A stretch of 64,000 nucleotides of DNA. Origin: Phaseolus vulgaris. Taxonomy: Eukaryota; Streptophyta; Magnoliopsida; Fabales; Fabaceae. The stretch spans positions 31,203,699 through 31,267,698 of the forward strand of contig NC_023749.2 of the NCBI RefSeq assembly GCF_000499845.2, in the 5' to 3' direction. A program made the position numbers and the translations under genes. Of the stretch, positions 42,041-54,168 are shown piece by piece (the first letter of the stretch is position 1; every line of letters begins with the position of its first letter). The notes under the pieces are model-generated. The model ran no database searches. It was not told where the DNA came from and saw only the letters and a list, made by a program, of their open reading frames with translations.

Positions 42041-45004
42041 TCAGGTCCCTTGTGACCCTGCATCAGATCCAGACGCTGAGGAACTGTCACTATCAGAATC
42101 TGCAACACCACATACAAATGAGAAAGACAGAACATTTGACTTCAACAGTCCATAAAAGATGTACATGAACAAATAACACGTAAGATAGACGCTAAATCAT
42201 GATCAATGTACCACTTGAAGAAGATCCTGAATCACTGCTGGAGCTGCTTGAACTGCTTGACCTACTCCCGTTATCCGCTTGATTTCCCCCTTGCACAGGC
42301 AATGATTGGGGAATAATCCTTTCATCTGTACACAAGAAGTCAACGATTTCAATATAAAAATGTGAATATCAACAATGCAAAAACACAACCTGATTCTAAG
42401 AAGTTCACCTGTTTGTGTTTCGTTTGGAATCTCTTCCATAGCTGGTGCCTGGCTCTGCGGAAAGCAAAAAAATACAAAAAAACATTTAGAATAACTGCTT
42501 CCCAAAGTAAGAGAGGCCATAGAAGTCAAAATTGTATTCTTTACCTTCTGGATAGCACTCTGGTGCAAGGCTTCTGCTCTAGCTCGTGCAAGTTCAGCCT
42601 TCCTTTTATTTTTGCTCAAACTTTTCTTATAGTTGGTCACAAATCTATCAAGCTCCCAGAGAGTTTCAGCATCCACATTATCAATGTCTACTTCAATTTC
42701 ATCATCATGTTGATCAAGTGCTAAATTTCTCTTCTTAATGATTTGTACTATAGCATCAAGCTTCTCTGAAGGTAAACTCTGAAGGTTAGTGCTAAGTTTT
42801 TGTTTTTCCTCAAACGTCATGTCTCTTTTGTAAGGATCTTTTGCCTTTGGCTTTTTTGGAGCTGGGGTTCTACTTGATGGTGTAAAGCTCATAGGTTTTG
42901 GAGTCTGTGTCATTGATTCTGATCTATCCAAAATCCTTCTCATATCAAGATGTGGTGGTGGTGTAAAAGCAGAAACCCTTCTTGACAAAGGTGAAGGTGC
43001 AGGGGGAGCTGCCCCATAATCAAACCCACATCTCATCTCCCGATTATAATCTGACTCGATTATAGCCCATCTGTCTTCAAATATCTTTGCTAACTGCTCT
43101 GCCATTATATGAACATCTTGTCCCTTTGGATTATACGTCATGGCATTATGAAAAGTGAGTCTCACATCCTCTGCAAATTCCTTTGGTGATTTGTACCAAT
43201 TCTTGTTCAGCCTTGATTTTACAGTTCCCAAGTCCATTGGATGAGTGATGATAGTGAAATAATCATGCAAACCAAGACCCTCAACATCAACAGGAGCATT
43301 AAACACCCAACCATGCTTGTGTTTCATCAATTTTTCAAGCAGTGAACTACAGCTTTTGAAAAACTTAGATCCCATCCCAAAACCATGTCTCATTTCTCCC
43401 CCGCCTTGCTTCTTCCAATTCAACTTTGACTTCTTGTTACTCTCTGCTGGAGGAAATTTATCTTTTGCAAGCAAGAACTCTGAGTTATGATAAAATTGGT
43501 TTGCTTTAGGTGTTCTCTTCTCCTTCTCAACAGTTTCAATAATCCCCTGACTATTTTCCAACATTGACAAACTTAACTGGTGCAAGGGCCTGGAACTGGC
43601 AGGTTCCCTTGGAACACCAACAGATGCCACCTCTGAGTGAGCACGCTTTGCTCCACCCACATTATCCATCCCACTACCAACCAGCACATTTGAGTTGCGA
43701 TATCCACCAACTTGCCTCTGCTTCACTTCAATCCTATTAACTAAACTTCTTACAACATCAAGCTCACTTTCAAGCTTCCACCGAATCTCTCGTATTTGCT
43801 GTTTTGACTTTGAGGACAAACTTATCTTGATTTGATCCCTCTGTCGTGGCTCCACAACACCATTCCCCAATGTAAGGCCGCGGGTGCTAGGAACTGCCTC
43901 CTGATGACGACTGGGGCTTGAAGGTCCATCATCCTCCTGCTCGACATTGAGGCTAGAAGGTTCATCACGCTGTCGGTTGTATGAGTCATCAGAAACCAGC
44001 ACTACTGGTGGTTGAACTGTATCCTCATCCCATCTTGAATTCACATGTGACCTAGGCAAAACCCCATCCTCCAATCTTGAGTTCACTTGCAGCTGGGGTG
44101 AATTCCCATCCTCCATTCTTGAATTCACTTCTGGCTGAGGGGACTTTCTACCCTCCAATTTTGAACTCTCTTGCGCTTGAACCATATTCATATCCTCTGA
44201 TCTAGGACTCACTTGTAGTTGAGCTATATTCCCATCCTCTGACCTTGAACTCAATTGTGGTTGAGCCATGTTCCCATCATCCAATGACACTTGTGGCTGA
44301 GTGGTGTTCCCATCTTCTGACCTTGAACTCCCATGTGGCAGAACTGCACTCCCATCCTCTGATTTTGAACTCACTTGAGGCTCAGTCATATTTCCATCTC
44401 CTGACCTTGTACTCGCTTGAGGCTCTGTCATATTCACATCCTCCAATCTTGAACTCACTTGAAGTTGGGCCATATTCCCATCCTCTAACCTTGAATTCCC
44501 ATTGGGCAGAACCATATTCCCATCCTCCAATTGCGACTGAGTTATATTTTCATCCTCCTTTCTTGAACTCCCTTCGGTCAATGTCATATCCTGATCCTCG
44601 GGTGGTGGCTGAACTGTATTCCCATTATCCAGTCTTAAACTCGCTTGCATCTGATCCTCTAATCTAGAACTCACTTGAGGCTGAGCAGTATCTTCCGGCA
44701 CGGCAGACTGTTCAGGAGGCTGGGCCACAACTTTATCACTATTGCTCTTGGCCTCCCCGGACTCACCAACTTTGTTCTTCTGGACGGTTGTGATTCTGCT
44801 ATTGATACTATTCTCATTGGTAACGGTAGACGTGGCTGTAGCGGCTGTGGCGTTATTTTCAGTGGCGGAAGCAACGGAGTTCGGAGCGTTAGGGTCTTTC
44901 TTTTGGCCTTTGAGCACTTTCCTCCTCGTGTAAACTTTCCTCTCCCCAAATCTCTGTTTCTCTTTGGCTTCATCATCCCCTCCAACCACAGGCCCCGAAG
45001 CCAT
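42041..45004 (-). CDS. GTE4: GTE4-like bromodomain-ET protein, 4 coding exons, 892 aa
   Basis: Exons are 45004-42545 (2460 bp), 42454-42409 (46), 42325-42212 (114) and 42099-42041 (59). Junctions: CAGAAG|GTAAAG, CCGCAG|AGCC, AACAG|GTGAAC, TACAG|ATGAA, AAGTG|GTACA and TTGCAG|ATTC. Reading straight past 42545 gives a false intron-coded tail. The N-terminus (MASGPVVGGDDEAKEKQRFG) and the KINLS-like motif KISLSSKSKQQIREIRWKLE match the Arabidopsis GTE4 group. The bromodomain lies at about residues 546-650 (FTIITHPMDLGTVKSRLNKN, NAMTYNPKGQDVHIMA) and the ET domain at about 725-805 (MTFEEKQKLSTNLQSLPSEK, VDIDNVDAETLWELDRFV). The C-terminus is Ser/Asp-rich. It reads acetylated histones in the nucleus; GTE4 supports cell-cycle progression in Arabidopsis. 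Between about residues 110 and 330 is a tandem repeat. Confidence 0.93.
44020..44680 (-). repeat. Coding minisatellite (19-20 aa unit) in the GTE4-like gene
   Basis: About eleven imperfect units of 57-60 bp encode variants of SRLEDGNMAQLQVS. Variation such as MTEPQ, VLPHG and SPQLQ between units shows they are not a fresh expansion. One unit is shortened (SLDDGNMAQPQ). The region is acidic and presumably disordered. Confidence 0.88.
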
Positions 45005-45400
45005 AAATACAAAACCCTAATCCTAACACCAACCCCAAATCCCCGAAATCCTAGGGTTTTATACACCAACAAATCAAAGAATCACATAAAAAATAAAAAT
45101 AAAAAGACGACAAACCAAACCCTAGAAATTCCTAGGGCTTCCTCCCACCGCACAAATTCCCACGCCTCACTCAGAACCTCCTCAGAAACGAAGAATCAGA
45201 ATCTTAAGAACAAATCGTAGAGAAAAAAAGGGTTTCGAAGCTCGATTACCTTGTTTTCGATCAGATCTCGCACACACACCCACACACGCTTGCAAACTCT
45301 CTCTTTGTTTCTCTCTCTAGAACGCTTCGTCTTTCTCTCTCTTTCCTGAAACGCTAGTCGTTTTATCGAATCGTCACAGGTGTACGACAACGGTGCGTTC
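45005..45400 (-). promoter_or_regulatory. 5' UTR (with probable intron) and promoter of the GTE4-like gene
   Basis: A purine-rich leader on the minus strand (GAAAGAGAGAAAGACGAAGCG) ends in GAAAACAAG|GTAATCG with the donor at 45249-45248. A matching acceptor must lie between there and the ATG at 45004, but several AG sites are possible. AACCCTAG and AAACCCTA motifs, common in plant housekeeping leaders, occur at about 45050 and 45120. Confidence 0.5.
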
Positions 45401-46860
45401 GTGGGGAAGCGTGGACCAGGCTAAGCGTTTGGGGTGCAACAAAGAGCCGTGCCCAGGAAGCATTATAACACCGAAACTTGTGGAAGTGGACTCACTCACA
45501 TTCTCTCAGCGTGAATACAACGCACCAATTGAGAGTAACGTGGCATCTTGCGTGAGGCTCACGCGAGTGCGAGAGGGTTAGGGACTTTATTGACGGGGAG
45601 TTTTGTGTGCAAGAATTTTAAAAGTTATCACAAGCGGTTAAGCTGCGCGTGTTTATTACTCTCCGGTCCAGTGGGTTTCCGTCTGACTGGTGCGGTGCAG
45701 TATTCGGAAGGTTCTCCCACGCGCCCTCTCCGCGGTTGGAGACTGTTGATATTCTTTTCTATTAAGAAGTTTGGGCAGGGTTGGTATTGGGTAGGCCTCC
45801 TATGGGCTTTGTGTTTAGTATCATTATACTTTGACATCCTTCCTTGTTTTACACCTACATTATAATTTTTATTATTATTATTTAATATTTTTTTATAACA
45901 TTTAATTATAAATATAATTCTGTTATGTTTTTTATCATAAAAATAATTAAAGCATATTTTTATTTTGTTTATTACGGATAAAAGTCTGATAATATGAAAT
46001 CTTTTGATATATTATCAGAAATTTATATGTTTTTAAGTTAATTATTTTTACACGAACAAATATGCACATACATACATCTATATGTAATTTTAATTATAGT
46101 CAGATAGACTAAACTTATAAAAAGCCCAAACAAAATATATATATATATATAAATAAATAAAAAAACCACAACAAAAATCAAAATATTTCATTAGATTATT
46201 TTTAGAATAAAATTTTGCATGAGAATTGTTGGGTTATTGGAAAGTTAATCTTATAGAAAAAAAAGTTATGAGTTTGGTTTTGTTTTCCTTACACTGTGTT
46301 TGGATTGGGATGTACCATTGATGCTGATGGAAATGAGGATACACCCCAGTGCATAGAAGTGGATGGATGCATGCAAATGGTATGTATCTTTTGGCATTGG
46401 AGAGATTTATGAAGGTAGGAAGAGAAAGTCATGTGTGCATAAGTGTTATTATATATGTGCCTTCATTTTTTTTCACTTTTTTTTATACGAGTTGATGATA
46501 TAATGCTGGATGCACACATATATTCCATGCAGAGATTATTGAACTTGGTATAGGGAATATTGTTGATTGTCTTCAATGCAATGGTGTAAATGTAGGTGGG
46601 TAGATGGACTTCATTAATATAACACATATAACGAGTTATTTATCTAAACTAAACTTCTCGTGGACATATTCATTTGCATTTACATTGTGGGAAGATGTTT
46701 TCATGCAAGTCATAGCTGTTAGAGAGTGTGAGTGAGTCAGTACTAGTGATAGCCATTGAAGAATGTGTGATAGCCGTTGGAGAGTGTGATGAGTAAGTCT
46801 CTGCCAGTTTCACATTGATTTTCTAAGTGACCTGAGGTATGTTTTACATATTCTAAAATG
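45401..46860. other. Intergenic
   Basis: 45400-45730 is relatively GC-rich and probably promoter-proximal DNA of the GTE4-like gene. Beyond 45860 it is AT-rich with an (AT)n run near 46140. CACTGTGTTTGGATTGGG at about 46291 resembles the left end of the PIF-like elements, but I found no matching right end. Confidence 0.45.
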
Positions 46861-46864
46861 CATA

Positions 46865-47105
46865 ATTGATTAAGCTTGTCAAAACACATCATCCATAATC
46901 GATTAAACCATAAAAACAGTTCATAATCGATTAACCAGAAGGCATAATTGATTACCTTCTATTTTTTTTCAAGCATAATCGATTATGTTATGTGTGTTAA
47001 TAGGAGCCTAATCAATTATGATGTTAAAAATGTGTTCATAATCGATTGTGTCCGTTTTTTAAGACAAAAATATAATTGATTAGATTGTTGAAAACTGTGG
47101 ATAAT
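46865..47105. repeat. Cluster of TAATCGATTA-like motifs
   Basis: About nine copies of the core AAT[C/T]GATTA or its variants (for example CATAATCGATTAA near 46897 and 46930, GCATAATCGATTATG near 46974, CATAATCGATTGTG near 47038) lie 20-40 bp apart. The spacers are unrelated. Confidence 0.7.
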
Positions 47106-47639
47106 CAGTTATTTTTTTTGTTAAAAGCAAAGAATAATGGATGATTATATTCTTTTTTTTTCAGATTTTGTATTTTTGTTGTATTCATGAGTTTATAGAT
47201 GTCTTTAATTATTATATGTTTATTTATTATGTATTTAGTTTATTTTATTTATTTTACAGTTGGTTATTTTGAATAAATTAATATTTTACTTGAAATTAAC
47301 TTGAAGTCATTGTTATATCTATATTATAGTTTATATTTTATTAAGAAGCTAAGCCCTAACCTTATAATTTATAAGTATTTAATGAAATCATAATATAAAG
47401 TTATTATATATTTTAAACATTATTAGTTGATATGTAAGAAATTGTTGTTAATTATTATAATGTAAAAGATTATATTACATAATTTAAATTTAAAGTTATA
47501 TTTATGTACAAAAGTTAGTTATAATTTAAATTAATTATCATAAATGAATAAAAGAAGTAAATGTTTCATTTAAAATTGAATACTTATATTAATAAATTAA
47601 TTATCCCTATTTTAAAAATTGTTATCCATGTAATTTATT

Positions 47640-48720
47640 ATTGTATTTTGGAAAAAAAAGAACATGATCAAATATAAATTTTCGTTTGATAAATTATTTT
47701 AAATTAGAAATATTAATAAATTATTTAAAATTAGAATTGCTAATATAAATATATTTTTTTCTTATTATTCAGAATTAATTTCATACATTATTTGAAATTA
47801 GAAATATTAATATATTAATCCGATGTTTGTTATATTATTCAGAATTTATTTCATACATTATTTGAAATTAGAAATATAAATATATTTTTCCAATTTTTGT
47901 TTTATTAATCAGAATCAGAATCCATTTGAATATTTAAATTATAAAATTAGAAATATTACTATAATTAATTTTTTATTAATCAGAAATGAAATGATACAGT
48001 ATGTGCAATGATACATTATTTTAAATTAGAATTATTAATGTAATTATTCTAGATTTGTTTAAAAATATTTATCTAATTATTCTTTTTTTTTGTTTTATTA
48101 ATTAGAATTAATTTTAATATTGAAAATTTAAAATTATAGATATTTATATCACTTTTTTTATTAACCAGAATTGAAATCAAAGATTAATTTAAATTAAAAA
48201 TATTTATCTAATTTTCTTTTGTTTTATTAATCAGAATCCATTTTAATATTGAAATTTTAAAATTATAAATATTTATATAATTTTTTATTAACCAGAATTG
48301 AAATCAAAGAGTAATTTAAATTAAAAATATTTATCTGATGATTCCCTTTTTTGTTTTATTAATCAGAATCTATTTTAATATTGAAATTTAAAAATTATAA
48401 ATATTAATATATTTTTTATTAATCATAATTTAAATCATAAAATTAAAAATATATATCTAATTATTATTATTTTTTTAATTAACCAGAATCTATTTTAATA
48501 TTGAAATTTTAAAATTATAAATATTTATATTATTTTTTGTTAATCAGAATTGAAATAATAGAGTAATTTAAAATAAAAATATTATCTAATTATTATTCTT
48601 TTATTAATCAGAATCCATTTTAATATTAAAATTTAAAATTTATAAATATTTATATATTTTTTGTTAAGAAGAATTGAAATCATAGAGTAATTTAAATTAA
48701 AATATTTATTTAATTAGTTA
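47640..48720. repeat. AT-rich tandem repeat, unit about 115-130 bp
   Basis: At least five clear units carry, in order, AAAAATATTTATCTAATTATT, TTATTAATCAGAATCCATTT, TAATATTGAAATTTAAAATT and CCAGAATTGAAATCAAAGAG. They start near 48055, 48195, 48325, 48445 and 48575. Shorter related units with TTATTCAGAATTAATTTCA precede them from about 47690. GC content is very low and there are no open frames. Confidence 0.8.
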
Positions 48721-49134
48721 GTTTTTGTATTTTAGTGTTGAGATGTTTATATTTGATATGACATATGTTGTTATTGGTTATTATAATTAGTTTTCAGAAT
48801 AAACGTAGTGGTGTAGTTTCACACCGAAACGGTAATCGTAATCGTATGTATATTTGTAATGACAATTGTTGTACTCACATTTATCCATAGTTATGGTTGT
48901 GGATGAAAAGCTAAATATTACATGGATAATGATATCAATTCTACAAGGCATTTTGATGAGGCAGAGATGACAAATTTTGATGACATAATTGCAATTTATA
49001 ACGATCTTGGTTCTGCGAACATGAATTTAATTGCACAAATACAACAACAAAATAAATAAATAAAAACACTCGATTGCATCAATGATGATCCTTTGTATGG
49101 TTGCTTTTGGATTGAATTTGTTTCGTATGGTACA

Positions 49135-49420
49135 TGTACCGTACCGATCAGCACAACCAAGACACTGACTCGGCATCCGGTTCAGACCGACCGACATGAC
49201 CAACAATGAGGTTGATTAATGACCCAACTTTTGTTAATCTCCTTTTATTAGGCCCATTAACGACAATGGTCCATAATAATCATATAAATTAACACAAATC
49301 CCCAAAGGGTTAGGTACGCAATCATCTAATCCTAAATATTGAGTATCGAGTGCTAAATTCTGACTTGAGCGTCAGAGTACCTTTTGCAGGTACCATCCGA
49401 GTCCGGAGCTAGCGTGAGAT
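49135..49420 (+). repeat. Truncated LTR related to the Tat element
   Basis: Starts TGTACCGTACCGATCAG. Near its end it reads TGACTTGAGCGTCAGAGTACC and TTTGCAGGTACC, closely like the Tat LTR (ACTTGAGCGTCGGAGTGCC, TTCGCAGGTACC). The middle has diverged. The right end is lost at the junction with Reina sequence. Confidence 0.65.
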
Positions 49421-49422
49421 GA

Positions 49423-49489
49423 CTGACCTAGTTGTGAAGTGTTTATTGTGTCCTTGGTCATCTGCTTGTTGAGTTGGGTTGTATCATAT
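49423..49489 (-). repeat. Inverted first 67 bp of a Reina-family LTR
   Basis: Reversed, it reads ATGATACAACCCAACTC and so on, matching the start of the solo LTR at 52574. It abuts plus-oriented LTR sequence at 49490. Confidence 0.7.
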
Positions 49490-50042
49490 CCTCACCCATC
49501 TTGGAACTTTCTCTTCCAAGTGGTGTGATTCACTCTCATTCTCTCCACTTCATAAGCTTCTTCATCTCTTTTCTCTTTTCCATTATTTGCTATTCTTTTC
49601 CGCCATTATTATTCATTTCTTTTGTTTCCATTTTTATCCTTCTTACTTTGATAATTTCTAAAACATAAATTTCATAGTTAAAGTCTAAGTAAGCTTCTTT
49701 GAGTCTCAAAAGTGCTTTTATTTGTTTGTCTTGTTTAAAGTTTTGTCTTCATCTTAATTTAACTTTGGTTTAACTTTCTTTCTTTCAACTTTTCTTGTTT
49801 GTCTTCAAATTTCTTTAAGTGTTGTTTGAGTCCTTTTTGAGTTATTTAAAAGAGTTTTGACCTCATCCACTTGAAGCATTTTCTCACAAGTGTGGATTCA
49901 TGGATTTTAGAACCTTTCTTGTGTTGAGTGATCTTAACCCTTTTTCATCTTTTTCTAAAATGAAAAATCGAGTGATACACGTGAGAGAGTGATTCAATTC
50001 TGTTTTGAACTAATTGTTTGTTTCTTTGTTTGTGCACAAATT

Positions 50043-51044
50043 ATGTCTCCTGTGTCATTAGGGGAATTCTCCAAACCACCTTCTCCTCAAAGGGAAAACC
50101 TTATGATAAAGCTTAAAGAGACCAAGACGAGTTTGATGCAAAAAGAGGAGGATATAAGGCAAATGATAGAGAGGCTACAAAGGTTGGAAGATACACAAGA
50201 AAAACAAAATTGGGAAAGGAGGTGGGTGCCTATGAGAGCAACAAGGTACAACATGCACTATGGAAGTCAAGAAGAGGACGGAGAAGAATGGAGAGTGCAA
50301 AACTTTGAAGCTAGGTGTCATCGTCATCACCAACTTAAACAATCCATGCCTTTTGTAAATTTACCTTCTTTTAATGGGGATAGTGACCCTAATGTGTATC
50401 TAGGGTGGGAAGCTAAAGTAGAGAAAACATTTAGTGCTTATGATGTAGATGAGTCTCAACGTGTAAAGTTAGTTTCCTTAGAGTTTGAGGATTATGTCAT
50501 GTAGTGGTGGCATCAACTTGTATTGGACATTAGGCTAAACGAGAGGTCAGTCGTGGTCTCTTGGAATGATTTAAAATTTTGTTTGCGTGTGTAGTTTGTT
50601 CCTCCTTGATATAGGAAGAAAATCTTGTTGAAGCTCCAATGACTTCATCAAGGACTTAAGATTGTAGATGAATATTTTAAGGATTTAGAAATCACTTCGA
50701 CTAAAATTAATATGCATGAAAGTGAAGAGTCAAATATTGTTAGGTTTGTAAGTGGGCGAGAAATACAAGATATTGTAGAATTATATGGGTATACTTCATT
50801 GGAAAAATTGGTTCACCAAGCCATCAAGGTTGAATCACAAGTTTTAAAGAACACTTCTTTCAAAAATACTCATAATGATGACTCCTATAAATCTTCTTGG
50901 AATGACAAAAACAAATTTCAAACTAAAACTTTTCCTTCCAATTTCTCAAAAGAGTCCACCTCACAAAATAGAGTTTTTAAAGATAACTCTTCTACTCCTA
51001 AGTCACCCACCAAAACCTCAAGTAGAAAATGTTTAAATGTCTAG
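50043..51044 (+). pseudogene. gag of the Reina-type element
   Basis: ATG at 50043, after an open stretch that begins at a GTG. The coiled coil (KLKETKTSLMQKEEDIRQMI) is followed by the gag core (MPFVNLPSFNGDSDPNVYLG, EKTFSAYDVDESQRVKLVSL). TAG at 50502-50504 stops it where the core continues (W-W-HQL). A second open piece (50712-51044) holds the rest, Ser/Lys-rich. It is non-functional. Confidence 0.75.
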
Positions 51045-51766
51045 GTTTTGTGCACATAGCTGCAAATTGTATTACAAAATGGACCATGATGGTAAAAGGG
51101 GGGTAGTAGTGAGTGACCATAGTTCCCAATCATCTAGGTCTAGCTCCCTTGCCTCTTCAAAATACCCAAGTGAGGAAGAGTGTGAAATACCATGTGAAGG
51201 TGATTTGTTAGTGGCAAGGCGCATGCTGAGGCAACTTCAAAATCCTTTTGATGAAAGTCAAAGGGAAATTATTTTCCATACTCGGTGCCTTATCAATAAC
51301 AATTTATGTTCCATGATAGTTTATTAGGGTAGTTGTGCTAATGTGGCAAGTACAAGAGTGGTGGAGAAACTTGAATTACCCACCATCTCTCATACATAGC
51401 CCTATAAATTGCAATGGCTTAGTGAAGAGGGAGAATTGATTGTTAATAAACAAGTTCTCATAGCTTTCTCCATTGGAAAAATATAAAGATGAGGTGTTAT
51501 GTGATGTTGTGCCCATGGAAGCAACCCAAATTCTCTTAGGAAGGCATTGGCAATATGATAGGAAAATTTTATATGATGGCCTTACTAATAAAATCTCTTT
51601 TCACTTCCAAAGGCATAAGGTCATACTAAAATCTCTCTCTCCAAAAGTGGTAAATAAAGACCAAATAAAAATGAAACACAAGAGAGAAAATGAAAAGAAA
51701 GGAGAGAAACATAATGTTATCAAAATGAGCCTTCTCATCTCTCCCAAGGAAGTCAAAAAGGTATGA
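51037..51766 (+). pseudogene. Protease region of the Reina-type element
   Basis: CEGDLLVARRML and FHTRCLINNNLCSMIV lead into the active site, which should read D-G-G-S. Here the Asp is Tyr and the next codon is TAG (51325-51327). It continues GSCANVASTRVVEKLELP and, in another frame from about 51473, YKDEVLCDVVPMEATQILLG. The catalytic residue is lost. Confidence 0.72.
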
Positions 51767-51939
51767 TGGCTCATAAGGAAATATTTATAGCTTATCTAAA
51801 AAAATGTTTAAATTTAGATTCTTCTCTAAATAGTTCTAAATGTTTATAGTCTTTGTTAAAATAATTCCATAATGTGTTCCAAGACCCTCCTAAAGGTTTA
51901 CCTCCTTTAAGAGGAATTGAACATTAAATTGATTTTATT

Positions 51940-52573
51940 CCTGAAGCTTCTTTACTAAATAGACCTGCATATAGAACCAATCCGGATGAGAACAAGGAGA
52001 TTAAAAAAGTGTTAGGTCCAAGACAACATGAGTCCTTGTGCTATAGTGGTCATTCTTGTCCCTAAAAAGGATGGGAGTTGGAGAATGTGTACAAACTGTC
52101 GTGCCATTAACAACATAACCATTAAGTATAAGCATCTCATCCCTAGCTTAAATGACTTGTTAGATGAGTTACATGGGTCTCAAGTTTTCACCAAAATTGA
52201 TCTTAAGAGAAGATATAATCAAATTCGGATTAAATTTGGAGATGAATGGAAAACCGCTTTGAAGACCAAATTTGGATTGTATGAATGGTTAGTCATGCCT
52301 TTTGGCTTAACGAATGCTCTGAGCATCTTCATGCGACTTATGCATCTTGTCTTAAGACCTTTTATAGGCAAGTTTGTAGTGGTCTATTTTGATGATATCC
52401 TCATATATAGTTTGAACATAGAATACCATAAAATGCATGTTAGGAAGGTACTAAAAACCCTTACAAAAGATTTGTTGTATGCTAATCCTGATAAATGTGT
52501 CTTTGCCATAGACCATGATGAGTTCTTAGGGTTTGTAGTTAGCTCTAAGTAAGTACACGTTGACGGACAAAAA
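51940..52573 (+). pseudogene. Reverse transcriptase of the Reina-type element, 5' part
   Basis: [20 protein letters not shown], then [25 protein letters not shown] and [11 protein letters not shown] (YFDD at about 52382-52393), ending GFVVSSK and TAA. The TAA at 52551-52553 lies in the normal frame and the sequence (VHVDGQK) continues to 52573, where a solo LTR interrupts it. Resumes at 53533. Confidence 0.8.
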
Positions 52574-53532
52574 TGATACAAACCATCTCGACAAACAGAT
52601 GACTAAGGACACAATAGACACTTCACAATTAAGTCAATCATCTCAGCATCCAAGACAAGGCCCCACCAAACTTCAGAAGGACCTCAGCAGAAGAAGAACT
52701 GGACATAGGCTAGAGCATCAAATGTTCTTTCTTCTAGTCTTTTTAAAAGACAAGTTTATGTAAATAAATTGGGCTCACTTTGGGGGTTCAAATAGAAGGA
52801 TAAGCTAGAGTAGAGTGTGCTCAGTAATTTGAGTAACGTGTGCTTAGTAATTTGGGCATGTGTCAAGCCTACCTTTCATGACATTTGCACCTAGGTTTAG
52901 GGTTTCTTTAACCTACCTTCTAGAAGGTTTCTCACAAATGACACTCATACCCCTCTCACTCTTGCTCCCTAAGTCACTCTCTCCTATATAAAGGGTGTCT
53001 TGCCTCATGTATTTTTACACTTGAATTTGAATTAAGAAGAGAAACTCTGCTTGAGTGATTAGTGAGCTTTGTCTCCTAAATTATTTTGGGTCTCATCTTG
53101 AGAATAGTGCACCTCAAGTGGTGGCTCCTCACCACTCATCTTGGAACCATCCACCATTCAAAGTGGCGTGATTCCTTGCTCCTTCTCCATAAGCTTTCTT
53201 CATCCCTTCATATTTTTCCTTTCTTATTTGTGTCACTTTCCATTCCCTTTTTATGCTCTTGTGTTACTCTTTGCCATTCGGTTTTTATCTTTTTTTCCTT
53301 CCATCTTATATGTTCTTTATTTTCGCACATCATCATCTTCATCACCATATAATTGTGTTTTCTCTTTGCCCTCTAGAAGTGAACCTTCACACTTACTTAA
53401 CCACTTTTAAGTTGGTTAAGTTCGTATCCAGTGGGAATCTTCTTTGGGTTTCTCACAATATTCTGCTTAAAATCAAAACCATAAACAAAGTGCAACCCAT
53501 AAAATGTGTAATCTTAAAATCAACTCACATAA
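52574..53532 (+). mobile_element. Solo LTR, Reina family (959 bp), nested in reverse transcriptase
   Basis: Starts TGATACAAACC and ends AACTCACATAA, where the last dinucleotide should be CA. Length equals the LTR at 61190-62148. The flanks AAAAA (52569-52573) and AAAAG (53533-53537) are a near-perfect target duplication. The host coding sequence resumes directly after (GGTAGCAACAATTAGG). TATATAAAG at about 52985 is its TATA box. Confidence 0.82.
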
Positions 53533-54150
53533 AAAAGGTAGCAACAATTAGGAATTGGCTTACACCCACAAATGTTAGTGAAGTGAGAAGTTTTCATGGG
53601 TTAGCCAGTTTCTATAGAAGATTTTTGAAAGATTTATGTACTATTACTGCACCTCTCAATTAGATAGTAAAGAAAGATATAATATTTAGATGGGACCAAG
53701 AACAAGCTAAAGCTTTTGAAACTTTGAAAGATAAATTGACCAAAGCTCTCATCTTAACACTACCCAAACTTTGCTAAGTCATTTGAGATTGAGTGTGATG
53801 CCTCTAATATAGGCATTGGGGTTGTCCTTCTTCAAGAGGTGCACCCTATAGCTGAGTTTAGTGAGAAATTAAAAGGTAGTCACCTCAATTACTCCACCTA
53901 TGACAAAGAGCTTTATGCTTTTGTTAGGGCATTGCAAAACTAGCAGTATTATCTTTTTCCCAAAGAGTTTGTGATACACAATGATCAAGAATCTCTTAAA
54001 TATTTAAAAAGCCACAAAAAACTTAATAAGAGACATGTTAAATGGGTAGAGTTTATTGACAAATTTCCCTATGTGATCAAACATAAGCAAGGCAAGTCAA
54101 ATGTGGTGTGGATGCTCTTTCTAGAAGACATACCTTGCTCAATTTCTTAA
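53533..54150 (+). pseudogene. Reverse transcriptase end and RNase H of the Reina-type element
   Basis: [20 protein letters not shown] and [13 protein letters not shown] are the connection after the solo LTR. RNase H remnants follow in shifted frames: an ...[21 protein letters not shown] block at about 53795, a [17 protein letters not shown] block at about 53900, a [14 protein letters not shown] block at about 54035, and ALSRRH at about 54110. Confidence 0.72.
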
Positions 54151-54168
54151 ACACTCAATATTTGGGTT

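Noticed and set aside
42203..42544. Long C-terminal tail if the GTE4-like frame is read without splicing
   Set aside because: The tail contains intron-like residues (FFVFFCF, LCFCIVDIHIFIL). GT-AG borders give a Ser/Asp-rich tail in proper phase instead.
44245..45220. Plus-strand open frames of 140 and 181 codons
   Set aside because: They run opposite the GTE4-like exon 1 and its leader; the Ser/Leu/His repeats are the complement of the coding minisatellite.
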